Source: PMP191F sp047602185 (lineage in GTDB: Bacteria; Bacteroidota; Bacteroidia; Chitinophagales; Chitinophagaceae). Taken from it: a DNA stretch of 64,000 bases. Shown piece by piece: positions 28,201-35,837 of this stretch. Numbering within the stretch: the stretch's first letter is position 1; the number at the start of each line of letters is the position of its first letter. The DNA is taken from NCBI GenBank assembly GCA_047602185.1, contig JASGHY010000001.1, forward strand, positions 6,820,001-6,884,000, given 5' to 3'. The notes below the pieces were generated by a model, which was not told the DNA's origin, ran no database searches, and saw only the letters and a program-made list of their open reading frames with translations. The position numbers and the translations under genes were made by a program.

Positions 28201-29372
28201 TTGCTGCGGTTCCAGTAGCGAAGACCCGCGCCATCTGTTCCGATCCATATTCGCTGAGGCTGGTCCTCACAAAAGGAAAGAATAAAATTGTCTACGTTGC
28301 TGTTGCGATCGGCAGAACCATAGGTGATCTTTTTGAAAGGAAGCGGTTTGGCTTCTACCATGTTGATACCACCACGCAGCGTACCGATCCATTTGCGCTC
28401 ATTGGCATCTTCATAAATAGCATAAATGGCATTACTGTTTACTACAGATGTGCCATTGGCTGTTACAAAAGGCTGTGGTTGTGATGCGCCGGGTGGCAGG
28501 CTCCATACACCTTCACCATCGGTAGCAATCCACATGATCTGTTGCCTGTCCTGGCAAAATCGAACTACATTGATCCGGGAGGGCATCAGGTTTTGTGAAA
28601 AGTGGCCTGTAGTTGTATTGAAGTGATAAAGCCCTGTTTCGCTGCCTATCCACAGATTGCCTCCCTGGTCAATTTTCAGGCAATTGGCTTGCGTAATAGT
28701 ATTGCTTACAGGGGTGAGCTTCCTGTTTTTTATATCATATAGAAAAAGTCCATACTGGCGTACAAACACCCAGGCTGACTGTCGTTGCTGATCAAATTCA
28801 ATGGCTGTAACATTGTAATGCCCGGTATTAGCGCCGGTGAGTGCGATCTGCGTGCCTTTGGAAGTATTGCTTTCAAAGATCAGCAGTCCATTCTGACGCG
28901 TGCCTACCAGCATATGACCATTGCCAATGGATTTTACCACATGCACTTCATCCTGGATATCCTGGGCGCTGCCATAGATATCAGTATAGCGGGGGGAGGA
29001 GAAAGCCGAGGTTGCCGGGTTAAAAATGCTCAGCCCGTTTTGCACACCTACCCAGATGTTGTGACGCGTATCGCCTTCAATGGCGTAAATGTTATTGCTG
29101 TTGATGGAAGTATTGTCGCCAAGGATGTTGCGGAATATTTTGAAGGTATAGCCGTCGTAACGATTTAACCCATCGTAGGTGCCAAACCACATAAAGCCCC
29201 TGTAATCCTGGTAAATGCAGGTAACTGCATTATTGGATAGTCCCTGTTCAATACCCAGGTATTTTACAGGGAGATCAGTTGCAAAGGTTTGTGGTAACCC
29301 GGTAAGCTGCAACAATAAAAATAAAACAGCAATTCTATATAGCATCGTCAGTGTATAGCAGAGTTTTCTCAT
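25260..29372 (-). CDS. Hybrid two-component system regulator (HTCS)
   Basis: 1370 residues. Signal sequence (1-32); periplasmic Reg_prop beta-propellers (about 35-700, with many WxGT/LWIGT-type blades); Y_Y_Y domain (about 715-785); one membrane helix (WWAYLTYLLCAAGIIYLYI, about 795); HisKA with FTNISHEFRTPLSL; HATPase with GFGIGLYLVKHF; receiver ILLIDDSAEI...LIISDINMKGMDG; and an AraC HTH at the end (about 1265-1350). The periplasmic part senses oligosaccharide and the C-terminal part activates the locus. It lies directly upstream of the SusC promoter region. Confidence 0.95.
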   Translation of the reverse strand: MRKLCYTLTMLYRIAVLFLLLQLTGLPQTFATDLPVKYLGIEQGLSNNAVTCIYQDYRGFMWFGTYDGLNRYDGYTFKIFRNILGDNTSINSNNIYAIEGDTRHNIWVGVQNGLSIFNPATSAFSSPRYTDIYGSAQDIQDEVHVVKSIGNGHMLVGTRQNGLLIFESNTSKGTQIALTGANTGHYNVTAIEFDQQRQSAWVFVRQYGLFLYDIKNRKLTPVSNTITQANCLKIDQGGNLWIGSETGLYHFNTTTGHFSQNLMPSRINVVRFCQDRQQIMWIATDGEGVWSLPPGASQPQPFVTANGTSVVNSNAIYAIYEDANERKWIGTLRGGINMVEAKPLPFKKITYGSADRNSNVDNFILSFCEDQPQRIWIGTDGAGLRYWNRSNNTYTEYKNNPADKNSLSSNFITSIIKDQYNDTWISTWSGGVNRLRRNSRSFERYTFKNPATGAEEQNAWLVYEDAQKNLWASTTNDGSLYLLNRSTNHFDLFDPAIVNLQSLAEDRSGNLWGGNYTSLILIDRNTKKHRFYNIGYPVRSIHQDRNDNLWLGTQGAGLLLFNRSGQYKSFTTADGLPGNTILRMLEDNKGNLWLSTYNGLCMFNPSTRICRNFSTTDGLQSNQFSFNAALTLSSGEFLFGGIKGFNIFSPDSINEQKSTPGIFLTGLKINNRSIDEDSSYPITMNQDIISQVVLPFDKAMVSLDFVALNYSGTDKIKYAYFLQGWDKDWNYISNLRTANYSRLQEGNYVFKVKATRPDGIWSNETKLLTITVLPPWYRTWWAYLTYLLCAAGIIYLYIRYTRRQERLRYEIKLAHLENEKDKELTEKKLSFFTNISHEFRTPLSLIINPLKEKLNHADNNNTDPELTIAYRNARRLLSLVDQLLLFRKADSDEDVLKISKTDIADLSKGVYQCFLQQAKTKQIDYQLITPGKPLMVHVDNEKIEIALFNLLSNAFKYTPNNGAITVEVQENMNEVLVSVKDNGCGIDEEAQKKIFEKFGQADQPAVRKAGFGIGLYLVKHFTEEHRGSVTCKSTLNKGTTFTISLPKGTAHLPENYIQCDNTTTTHELLEELAIEPEQQLTVQVADITAGQGKAVEEVITGKKSILLIDDSAEIREYLQHLFQKQYLLYVADNGTDGFALAAEHIPDLIISDINMKGMDGVELCQAIKQSENLGHIPVILLTGSTAQETKLRGIEGGADDYITKPFDQELLVARVESILRNRNLLQRYFFDNITLKETTIKVPAEYQEFLRKCIRVIEENLDTDDFTIKKFSKAMGMSHSGLYQKVKAISGQSLNAFIRSIRLRRAAVLMLTEGMNVNQSATQVGIGDVRYFREQFVKLFGITPSEYIKKYRSSFNNSLNTIKTKETNEL

Positions 29373-29463
29373 GTTGGGTAACCCGCTAAAGCCAAATTTC
29401 GTGATTTCCTGTAAAAACGGATGGTCTTTTTAAAGAATATGTGAAGAGAAATAAGTGCAGTTT

Positions 29464-29521
29464 AGTGGCCGGTGGAGACACTGGCCACGGGCGCGTTTCC
29501 CGGCGGGTGTCTCAACCCACC
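29464..29521. repeat. Double-hairpin repeat element
   Basis: GTGGCC-GGTGGAGACACT-GGCCAC is followed by CCGGCGGGTG-TCTCA-ACCCACCGG. The stems differ in sequence from those at 5046 and 10629 but keep pairing. It fills the gap between the permease stop (29543) and the HTCS start (29372), both minus strand, and may end the export-operon transcript. Confidence 0.5.
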
Positions 29522-29542
29522 GGAATTATTGGTTGAATAAAA

Positions 29543-30727
29543 TTATACTGTAACTGCTAAAGCGGTCCGCCGGAGCCTGTTGATCCTGATCAGCGCCAGG
29601 AGAGAATACAGGAAGAATAATACGATGAGGTGGATCACTGAGGGGATATTATCTGCCAGTGTGCCGCCGGCCTGTACAATGGAAAGATAGAGTTTGAGGA
29701 AGGGAGTAGTGGGCAGCAGCATTGCCAGCCCCTGTAATACAACAGGAATATTGTGCAGTGGGAAAGTATAACCTGATACCAGGAAAAAAGGATAGGTTGA
29801 AAAGGCCATGATCTGCACGTTCAGTAAAGGGCTGCTGAATAGCGAGCCGATAAACTGTCCCATCGGGATCAGCGTAACAATAAAAAGCAGGAAAGCAATG
29901 GCAAGTTGCATTGTGTTGCCACGCATTGACAGTTCGAGAATAGAATAGTTCACCGTCATAAAAAAGAAGGCGTAGCAGGAGAAGAGTATAATGTACAGTA
30001 ATCCCTTACCCCACAGGGCCGTAGAGATGCTGTTGCCGGATTGCTGTATCCAATCGTACACGCGCTTTTTACTCTTTTCGCCGGATACACTGGCCGACAG
30101 GCCGATCAGTAATGTTTGCTGTAAGATCAGTGCGAGTAATCCCGGTAACAGGAACGCTCCGTAACTGCTGCGGCTGTTGTACAAAGGATGATAGTCGAGA
30201 TTTACCGGCATTACCTCCTGCATGGAAGAGCCACTGTTCATTCCCTCTGATTTTTGCAGGTATTGCAAACGTACGCCAGCCCCTAATGTGATGGCAATCT
30301 GGTTAATGCCCAGCAAGAGGTCGCTGGATGGAAGAAAACGTGCTGCGTTTAAAGCCACTACAATGTCTGCCTGGTGCAGGGTCTTTACTTTTTCTTCCAA
30401 TCCCTGTTCTATGTACATAAATCCCTGGCATTGCCCGCGGTACATAGCTTCTTTGGCATCTTCAACAGTAGGTACCCTAAATACTGCTGTTATCTGTGCG
30501 TTGCTTAACTGTTGTGTTATCAATCGTGAAAGATTGGAGTGGTCATCATCTACCACCGCCAGTTTTACTCCTTCTTCTTCTTTGTAAGTATAGATACTGC
30601 CGTAAAAAAATGCATAGACCAGTGGAGCGATCAGCAGCGTAAGCAATAGGCTATGGTCCTTAATGATCAGGGATGCTTCGCGGAGGGTAAGCCGCCAGAG
30701 GTTTGATATGGAATTATGCTGTGACAA
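29543..30727 (-). CDS. ABC-2 type permease (YhhJ-like)
   Basis: 394 residues: an N-terminal helix (about 25-45), a large periplasmic domain (about 50-185, beginning KLAVVDDDHSNLSRLI) and five C-terminal helices (about 190-390). This is the ABC-2 membrane subunit layout of drug and polymer exporters. It overlaps the preceding paralogue (30714-31880) by 14 nt, so the two likely form a heterodimer. No ATPase is encoded in this operon; one must be supplied from elsewhere. Confidence 0.88.
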   Translation of the reverse strand: MSQHNSISNLWRLTLREASLIIKDHSLLLTLLIAPLVYAFFYGSIYTYKEEEGVKLAVVDDDHSNLSRLITQQLSNAQITAVFRVPTVEDAKEAMYRGQCQGFMYIEQGLEEKVKTLHQADIVVALNAARFLPSSDLLLGINQIAITLGAGVRLQYLQKSEGMNSGSSMQEVMPVNLDYHPLYNSRSSYGAFLLPGLLALILQQTLLIGLSASVSGEKSKKRVYDWIQQSGNSISTALWGKGLLYIILFSCYAFFFMTVNYSILELSMRGNTMQLAIAFLLFIVTLIPMGQFIGSLFSSPLLNVQIMAFSTYPFFLVSGYTFPLHNIPVVLQGLAMLLPTTPFLKLYLSIVQAGGTLADNIPSVIHLIVLFFLYSLLALIRINRLRRTALAVTV

Positions 30728-31880
30728 TCTTCAGGCGATTCAGTTGTTGTTGATAAATGAGAATAGCACAGGAAAATGTGAAAGCAATAAATAGCAACAG
30801 GATGCTCATTTCGCTGGTAATGTATTTCAGCGGCAGGTTCATGTAGTATATTTTGAAATAACCATCCAGGAAATGAGTATAAGGCATCAGGTTGGCATAA
30901 TACTGATCGTACCAGGGCATTGCCCAGCGGGGGAAAGTAAAACCGCTGAAAACAAAAGCCGGGGAAGTATAGAATAAGGCAATATCTGTGGCCAGCATTA
31001 CATCATTGCAGATAGCAGATACTAATTGACCTATGCCCAGGCAGGCAAAGCTTAATAAGGTATATAGCACAAAGAACTTGCCGGTAGCAGCAGGAACACC
31101 AATATCAAAAATGGGGAAGATGACCCAGGTAACCAATATGAAATTGAGCCATGCAATACCCAGGTGTGCCAGTGTTTTACCGATGATGATGTTGGAGGCA
31201 GAACCTTTTGCCAGCAGGTACAATTCTTCCAGCGTATTGGTCTTTGCCTCATAGTTCAATAATAATACCCCTACCATGATCATGATCATCTGCAATCCTA
31301 CGGTAATAAGACCGGGCACCAGGTAAAGCTGGTAGTTATAACTGGGATTGTACAATAGGTAAGGTGTAAGACGAATGGGCTGTACCAGCGCCATTGCTTT
31401 CTCAGGGTTCATACCTGTTTTTACGAACTTCTGCAGTATTACGCCCGAGCCTGCTGTAATAATGATCTGTGCAGCTTCTTTGTAGATCAGTTTGGCTGGT
31501 ACCACTGCCGCTGCATTGGTGTACACCACTACATTTACCGGGTGACGGCTTTTGATATCCGTTTCCATGTTCTTAGGAAAATGAACAGCGCCAAGAATAT
31601 CGCCCCGCTTTACCAGTTGCTCCAGTTCCTGCATACTGTTTACCACACGCGTGAACTTCATGGTTTCTGTTTGCTGCAACAGGAAGGTGATCTGTCTTGA
31701 AACAGCAGAATTGTCTTCATCAAAAACAGCCATTGGTAATTGGTCTGCTTTCTGATTCTGGTAAATAAATGCGTAGAGGAAGAATAACAGTGGCGGCATC
31801 ACTATCAATACCCAATAGTGAGCGGGCAGCGTAAAAATGCGCTTCCATTCTCGTAATATGATGAGGCCAATGGTTCGCAT
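30714..31880 (-). CDS. ABC-2 type permease (YhhJ-like)
   Basis: 388 residues, the same architecture as the gene downstream: helix near 20-35, periplasmic domain (MAVFDEDNSAVSRQITFLLQQTE...), then helices from about 195. The shared DEDNSAVSRQI/DDDHSNLSRLI segment shows common descent. It starts 4 nt after the HlyD gene. It is the second half of the exporter with 29543-30727. Confidence 0.88.
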   Translation of the reverse strand: MRTIGLIILREWKRIFTLPAHYWVLIVMPPLLFFLYAFIYQNQKADQLPMAVFDEDNSAVSRQITFLLQQTETMKFTRVVNSMQELEQLVKRGDILGAVHFPKNMETDIKSRHPVNVVVYTNAAAVVPAKLIYKEAAQIIITAGSGVILQKFVKTGMNPEKAMALVQPIRLTPYLLYNPSYNYQLYLVPGLITVGLQMIMIMVGVLLLNYEAKTNTLEELYLLAKGSASNIIIGKTLAHLGIAWLNFILVTWVIFPIFDIGVPAATGKFFVLYTLLSFACLGIGQLVSAICNDVMLATDIALFYTSPAFVFSGFTFPRWAMPWYDQYYANLMPYTHFLDGYFKIYYMNLPLKYITSEMSILLLFIAFTFSCAILIYQQQLNRLKIVTA

Positions 31881-31884
31881 TCAG

Positions 31885-32871
31885 TTACAATTGTAAAGCT
31901 GCTGTCATACCCGAGCGAAGACCTTTTATTGATTCCGGGTGAAGCGGTTTAAATTCAATGGTGAATGTGCGCAGCTCAAAACTGCCCTTGTCTTTACTGG
32001 GCACCCAGTTGGCAAAGGTGAGCGAAGGCGCTACTGTTGCTACCACTACATCAAATGTTTCCGGCTGGCAACCCGGTACCTTTACTGTAGCTGTAGTACC
32101 CGGTTTAAAACGTGCTGCCATATCCTGCCTGATGTTAAAGCGCAGGATAAACGAATGTTGTTTTTCTACGCTCATGATAGGGTAGCCAATAGATACGATC
32201 TCTCCCTGGTGAATAACCAGTGAAGTAATGACACCATTGGCAGGAGCGTAGATACGTGTATTCTCTTTTAATGCTTTGGTGAGTTCATAAGCCTGCTCTG
32301 CCTGCTTTACAATGGCCTGTGCACTTTTCAATACTTCAGGTCTTGTTCCTTTTTGCAGCATTTCGAGGTTTAGCTTGGCAGTTTCCATTTCCTTTTGTGC
32401 TGCCTGGTATTTAAAATAGAAGATATCTTTCTCCTGCCCGCTGATCACATCTGCATTGTACAGTCTTTGCATACGGTCGTATGTCTTGCTGAAGAGATCG
32501 TATTGCTGTTCTGCGATCTGGTACAATTTATCACTGGCTGAGACCAGCTCCTTACGTGGCCCTTGTTGCAACAGCTCCAGTTGTCCTTTAGCAGCGTCAA
32601 CAGCCGCCAACGCCTGTGAGCGGATGGCTTCTATTTCATTGGTACGCAGTACGCCTAATAGCTGCCCGGTTGTTACCGTATCTCCCTGTGATACAAACAA
32701 ACTATCCAGGCGACCGGGAAATTCTGCTGCCACATCTACACTGGTAGCATCTACCATACCAATAGGATCATTGCTTTCACCGGGCGACTGTTTGAATAAA
32801 AAGAATACAGCAGCGGCCAATACCACAATCGGTACCAGCAATGCCCAATAATTTTTAAAAAACTGTTTCAT
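31885..32871 (-). CDS. HlyD family periplasmic adaptor protein
   Basis: 328 residues: one N-terminal membrane helix (NYWALLVPIVVLAAAVFFLF), a biotinyl-lipoyl-like half (VDVAAEFPGRLDSLFVSQGDTV), a long coiled-coil hairpin (about 80-190), and the second lipoyl half (IYAPANGVITSLVIHQGEIVSIG). It bridges the two ABC permeases and the TolC-like channel encoded upstream. The 375-nt gap to that gene is filled by a heptad-phased tract, an unusual interruption of an operon. Confidence 0.9.
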   Translation of the reverse strand: MKQFFKNYWALLVPIVVLAAAVFFLFKQSPGESNDPIGMVDATSVDVAAEFPGRLDSLFVSQGDTVTTGQLLGVLRTNEIEAIRSQALAAVDAAKGQLELLQQGPRKELVSASDKLYQIAEQQYDLFSKTYDRMQRLYNADVISGQEKDIFYFKYQAAQKEMETAKLNLEMLQKGTRPEVLKSAQAIVKQAEQAYELTKALKENTRIYAPANGVITSLVIHQGEIVSIGYPIMSVEKQHSFILRFNIRQDMAARFKPGTTATVKVPGCQPETFDVVVATVAPSLTFANWVPSKDKGSFELRTFTIEFKPLHPESIKGLRSGMTAALQL

Positions 32872-32879
32872 GCTTCTAA

Positions 32880-33240
32880 GTTTCGTGTTCCGGGTTCTGA
32901 AATCGGGAATCGGCAGACGGCAATCGTGAGACGTGAATCGTCAGTCGTGAGTGGGTCGCTGCTTTTTTCGTCAAACGTGAAAAGTAAAACGTGAAAGGAT
33001 GTTACCAGTTACAGGATACAGGTTGCAGGTTTCACGCAAAGACTACCAAGACTTGCAAAGCAGCCAAGCCTCTTCGTTAACTGCAAATTGCTAACTGCCA
33101 ACTTGCTTCCGGTTTTCCCTTCAACATTCGATATTCATAATTCAGCATTCGATATTTTACCCCCGTACTTCCTTGTTAACATATCAACCTTTCAACTTGT
33201 GAACTGTATTCCCTTGTGCCTTGCCTCTTGAACCTTGTGC
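32880..33240. repeat. Heptad-phased spacer tract inside an export operon
   Basis: Nearly the whole gap is made of 7-nt words such as TCGGGAA/TCGGCAG/ACGGCAA, then GGATACA/GGTTGCA, then reverse-oriented ATTCGAT/ATTCATA/ATTCAGC words. The last 300 nt repeat, in the same order, the tract at 60840-61135. No reading frame is conserved. It lies between TolC and HlyD genes of one strand, so it is probably transcribed. Confidence 0.75.
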
Positions 33241-33246
33241 CTTAAC

Positions 33247-34704
33247 TTACAACCCTGTTTTCCCCTTCAGCACCTCAGCAATCCTCTGCGGCGATCCCGT
33301 AATATTAAAATAAGTAGCTACTGCCAGGTAATAGGCCAATACTGCCGTGTGATAGGCTTTATCCACTTCTGCCTGCATCAGTATCACATCATTCAGGTCT
33401 TTTAGTGATGACAGTTGATTCTGCACACGTTCATTCACCAGCCGGCGGGTAGTGGCTATTTCCTGTTTGGCACTATCAGTCGTACTCACTTCGTTCTTTG
33501 CTGCTTCTATTTTGTTTTTGGCTACAGCCAGTTGCATCTGTAAACTTTCTCTTGTATTGGCTTCAGCCAGTCTTACTTCTTCCACCAGTTGTTTGGCTGC
33601 CTTTCTTCTTTTGAGTGTTTGTGTACCGTTAAAAATGTTCCATTGCATTTCTACACCCACCATCCAGGGGGCAATGGTGATGGGTAATTCGTGCTGGTAT
33701 AAATTGAGGTTACCAATGGCAAAAATGTTAGGCAGGGAAAAAGAGGTGGCGATCTTTTCAGAAGCCTGTGCGGTTGATATTTTACTTTGCACCAACTGGT
33801 AAGCGGCATTGTTTTGCCAGAAATTATCGTTCTCCTGCAATAAGCCAATAGAATTGTAGGTGAGTGAACCGGGTATTACCAGTGCTGAATCCAGCGGAGT
33901 ACCCAGCAGCTTATTCAGTTCTATGATGGCGTTGACCTTATCCATCTGCAGGTTGTTATAATTTGTTCTTGCCTGCGATACCAGTACTTTGGTCCAGCTT
34001 TTCTGGTAGGGGGCCAATATCTGGTTCTTTACCATCTCCTCGCCATACGCTTCGTTTTTAATGAAGGCATTTAACACTTCCTGCTGTGTTGCGATCATAT
34101 TGTTGAGATAGAGGATCCTGATGTACTGGAGCGCAATTGCATAATCGGCGTCTTTCTCAACCAACTGTGTATTGATAATGCCGCTGGCTACTTCAGACTC
34201 TGCAAAGTTGCGGGCAGTGGTCAGTTTGTTACCGAGATAGATAGGCTGGCGAAGTGCTAAGCCTGCCAGGAAATATGACTGACGGCTTAACGGAGGGTTA
34301 TAGTTTGGGTATGCGGTACCGATAATATTCTTAGAAGTATTGTATAAACTGTTCTGAACAGTTTGTGAGAGGTCTGTGCCTGTAATTTCTTTATACACGG
34401 TATTGGCTGCATTTACCACCTGCTGTGATGAGCCGTCCACAATACCATCTCTTACCTGCTGCAGGTTTACCTCCAGTGGTCTGCTGAGATAGGTATAGCT
34501 GGCCAGTGCATCTATTTTAGGCAGGTAACGTTGTTTTTCTGCGCCCAGGTTATATTGTCGTGCAGAGAGTGATGCCTGGGATTGCCGGATAAGCAGGTTC
34601 CTGCTCTGCGCAATGTTGAAGCAATCCTGCAAAGTAGTTTGTTGGGCTGCAAGCATCAGCGGAAAAGCAATCAAGAGTAAAAACAGTGGCATTGTAGGCT
34701 TCAT
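33247..34704 (-). CDS. TolC family outer-membrane efflux protein
   Basis: 485 residues from the ATG at 34704 (signal peptide MKPTMPLFLLLIAFPLMLAAQ); the earlier ATG at 34728 adds only eight residues. Two outer-membrane efflux repeats with long helices are visible (about 25-250 and 270-475; LEVNLQQVRDG, LRQPIYLGNKLTTARN, MQWNIFNGTQTLKRR). It forms the outer channel for the HlyD/ABC-2 exporter encoded downstream. Confidence 0.9.
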   Translation of the reverse strand: MKPTMPLFLLLIAFPLMLAAQQTTLQDCFNIAQSRNLLIRQSQASLSARQYNLGAEKQRYLPKIDALASYTYLSRPLEVNLQQVRDGIVDGSSQQVVNAANTVYKEITGTDLSQTVQNSLYNTSKNIIGTAYPNYNPPLSRQSYFLAGLALRQPIYLGNKLTTARNFAESEVASGIINTQLVEKDADYAIALQYIRILYLNNMIATQQEVLNAFIKNEAYGEEMVKNQILAPYQKSWTKVLVSQARTNYNNLQMDKVNAIIELNKLLGTPLDSALVIPGSLTYNSIGLLQENDNFWQNNAAYQLVQSKISTAQASEKIATSFSLPNIFAIGNLNLYQHELPITIAPWMVGVEMQWNIFNGTQTLKRRKAAKQLVEEVRLAEANTRESLQMQLAVAKNKIEAAKNEVSTTDSAKQEIATTRRLVNERVQNQLSSLKDLNDVILMQAEVDKAYHTAVLAYYLAVATYFNITGSPQRIAEVLKGKTGL

Positions 34705-34764
34705 AATGCGGAGTTTTCCGTTAATCATTCATTAAGCATGTTTTTGCATCATAACCTTTTACTT

Positions 34765-34834
34765 GTCACCCCCGACGGAGGAGGCGCTTACCATGTTAAG
34801 CAAGAGGGTTAGATGCCTCCTTTGTTGGCATGAC
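34765..34834. repeat. GTCA...TGAC palindromic repeat
   Basis: A 70-nt imperfect palindrome: ends GTCACCCCCGACGGAGGAGGC and GCCTCCTTTGTTGGCATGAC pair, with an inner GCTTA/TAAGC hairpin (34786-34801). Many Bacteroidota carry dispersed palindromes beginning and ending GTCA/TGAC; this looks like one. It sits in the 191-nt gap before the TolC-like gene. Confidence 0.6.
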
Positions 34835-34895
34835 CCGCTGAAAAATGCGCTTCTCTACTATTGTTATATATATTAGTCCTATCCATTTTAATGTT

Positions 34896-35642
34896 TCAGG
34901 TACGTAGTGTTAATGCCTTGTTGTATTCATAATTCATCCGTGCGATATGTAACACTGAAATTTCCTGCGGACATTCCACTTCACAGGCTTCGGTATTAGA
35001 GCAATGTCCAAAACCTTCTGTATCCATCTGGTCTACCATTTTTACCACGCGTTGCTGTGCTTCCATTTTACCCTGTGGTAATAATGCCAGGTGTGTGATC
35101 TTGGCCGAGGTGAACAATGCTGCGCTTGAATTTTTACAGGTAGCCACACAGGCTCCGCAACCAATACAAACCGCTGCATCAAAAGCTGCTTCAGCAGTTT
35201 TGTGCGCAACAGGAATGCTATTGGCTTCGGGTGCTTCACCGGTAGAAGTAGAGATGTATCCGCCCGACTGAATGATGCGGTCAAATGCGCTGCGGTCTAT
35301 TTTCAGGTCGCGGATAACGGGAAAGGCTGTTGCCCGGAAGGGTTCTACATAAATAGTATCACCGTCTTTAAAGCTGCGCATGTGTAGCTGGCAGGTAGTG
35401 GTATGGATCAAAGGACCGTGAGCTCGTCCGTTGATCATAATACCGCATTGGCCGCAGATGCCCTCCCTGCAATCATGATCAAACTCAATCACTCTTTCTC
35501 CTTTCTGCAACAGTTGTTCATTCAGCATATCCAGCATATCCAGGAACGACATATGTTCTGTAACGCCATCAAGTGTATAATCTCTCAATGTCCCTGTTGT
35601 ATCGGGATTATCCTGCCGCCATATTTTTAAGTATAACTTCAT
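34896..35642 (-). CDS. sdhB: Succinate dehydrogenase/fumarate reductase iron-sulfur subunit
   Basis: 248 residues from the ATG at 35642 (MKLYLKIWRQDN); an open extension to 35771 translates repeat sequence and is rejected. Cysteines for [2Fe-2S]: C58, C63, C66, C84 (CREGICGQCG). For [4Fe-4S] and [3Fe-4S]: C159, C162, C165, C169 and C214, C220, C224. It passes electrons between the flavoprotein and the membrane subunit. It is third in the C-A-B order and is separated from sdhA by a 195-nt heptad tract. Confidence 0.95.
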   Translation of the reverse strand: MKLYLKIWRQDNPDTTGTLRDYTLDGVTEHMSFLDMLDMLNEQLLQKGERVIEFDHDCREGICGQCGIMINGRAHGPLIHTTTCQLHMRSFKDGDTIYVEPFRATAFPVIRDLKIDRSAFDRIIQSGGYISTSTGEAPEANSIPVAHKTAEAAFDAAVCIGCGACVATCKNSSAALFTSAKITHLALLPQGKMEAQQRVVKMVDQMDTEGFGHCSNTEACEVECPQEISVLHIARMNYEYNKALTLRT

Positions 35643-35836
35643 AGGTTGTAAGTTATAAGTTGTAGGTTTTAAGTTAAGCCTCAAGGGACAAGAAACAAGG
35701 CACAAGGAAATACAGTTGACAGGTTGGAAGGTTGAGAAGTTTACAAGGGAAAGCCATTCACTATTGACCATTGACTATTCACTTGCTTTAGCCACTCACG
35801 ACTGACGATTCACGTCTCACGATTGCCGACTCACGA
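35643..35836. repeat. Heptad-phased tract between sdhA and sdhB
   Basis: Runs in strict 7-nt phase: AGTTATA/AGTTGTA words, ATTCACT/ATTGACC words and CACGATT/GCCGACT words. It lies inside the sdh operon where only a few bases would be expected, so it must be tolerated in the mRNA. Confidence 0.75.
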
Positions 35837-35837
35837 C

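Noticed and set aside
35643..35771. Longer N-terminus for sdhB starting at 35771
   Set aside because: The added residues are a translation of the heptad tract; MKLYLKIWRQ at 35642 is the normal family start.
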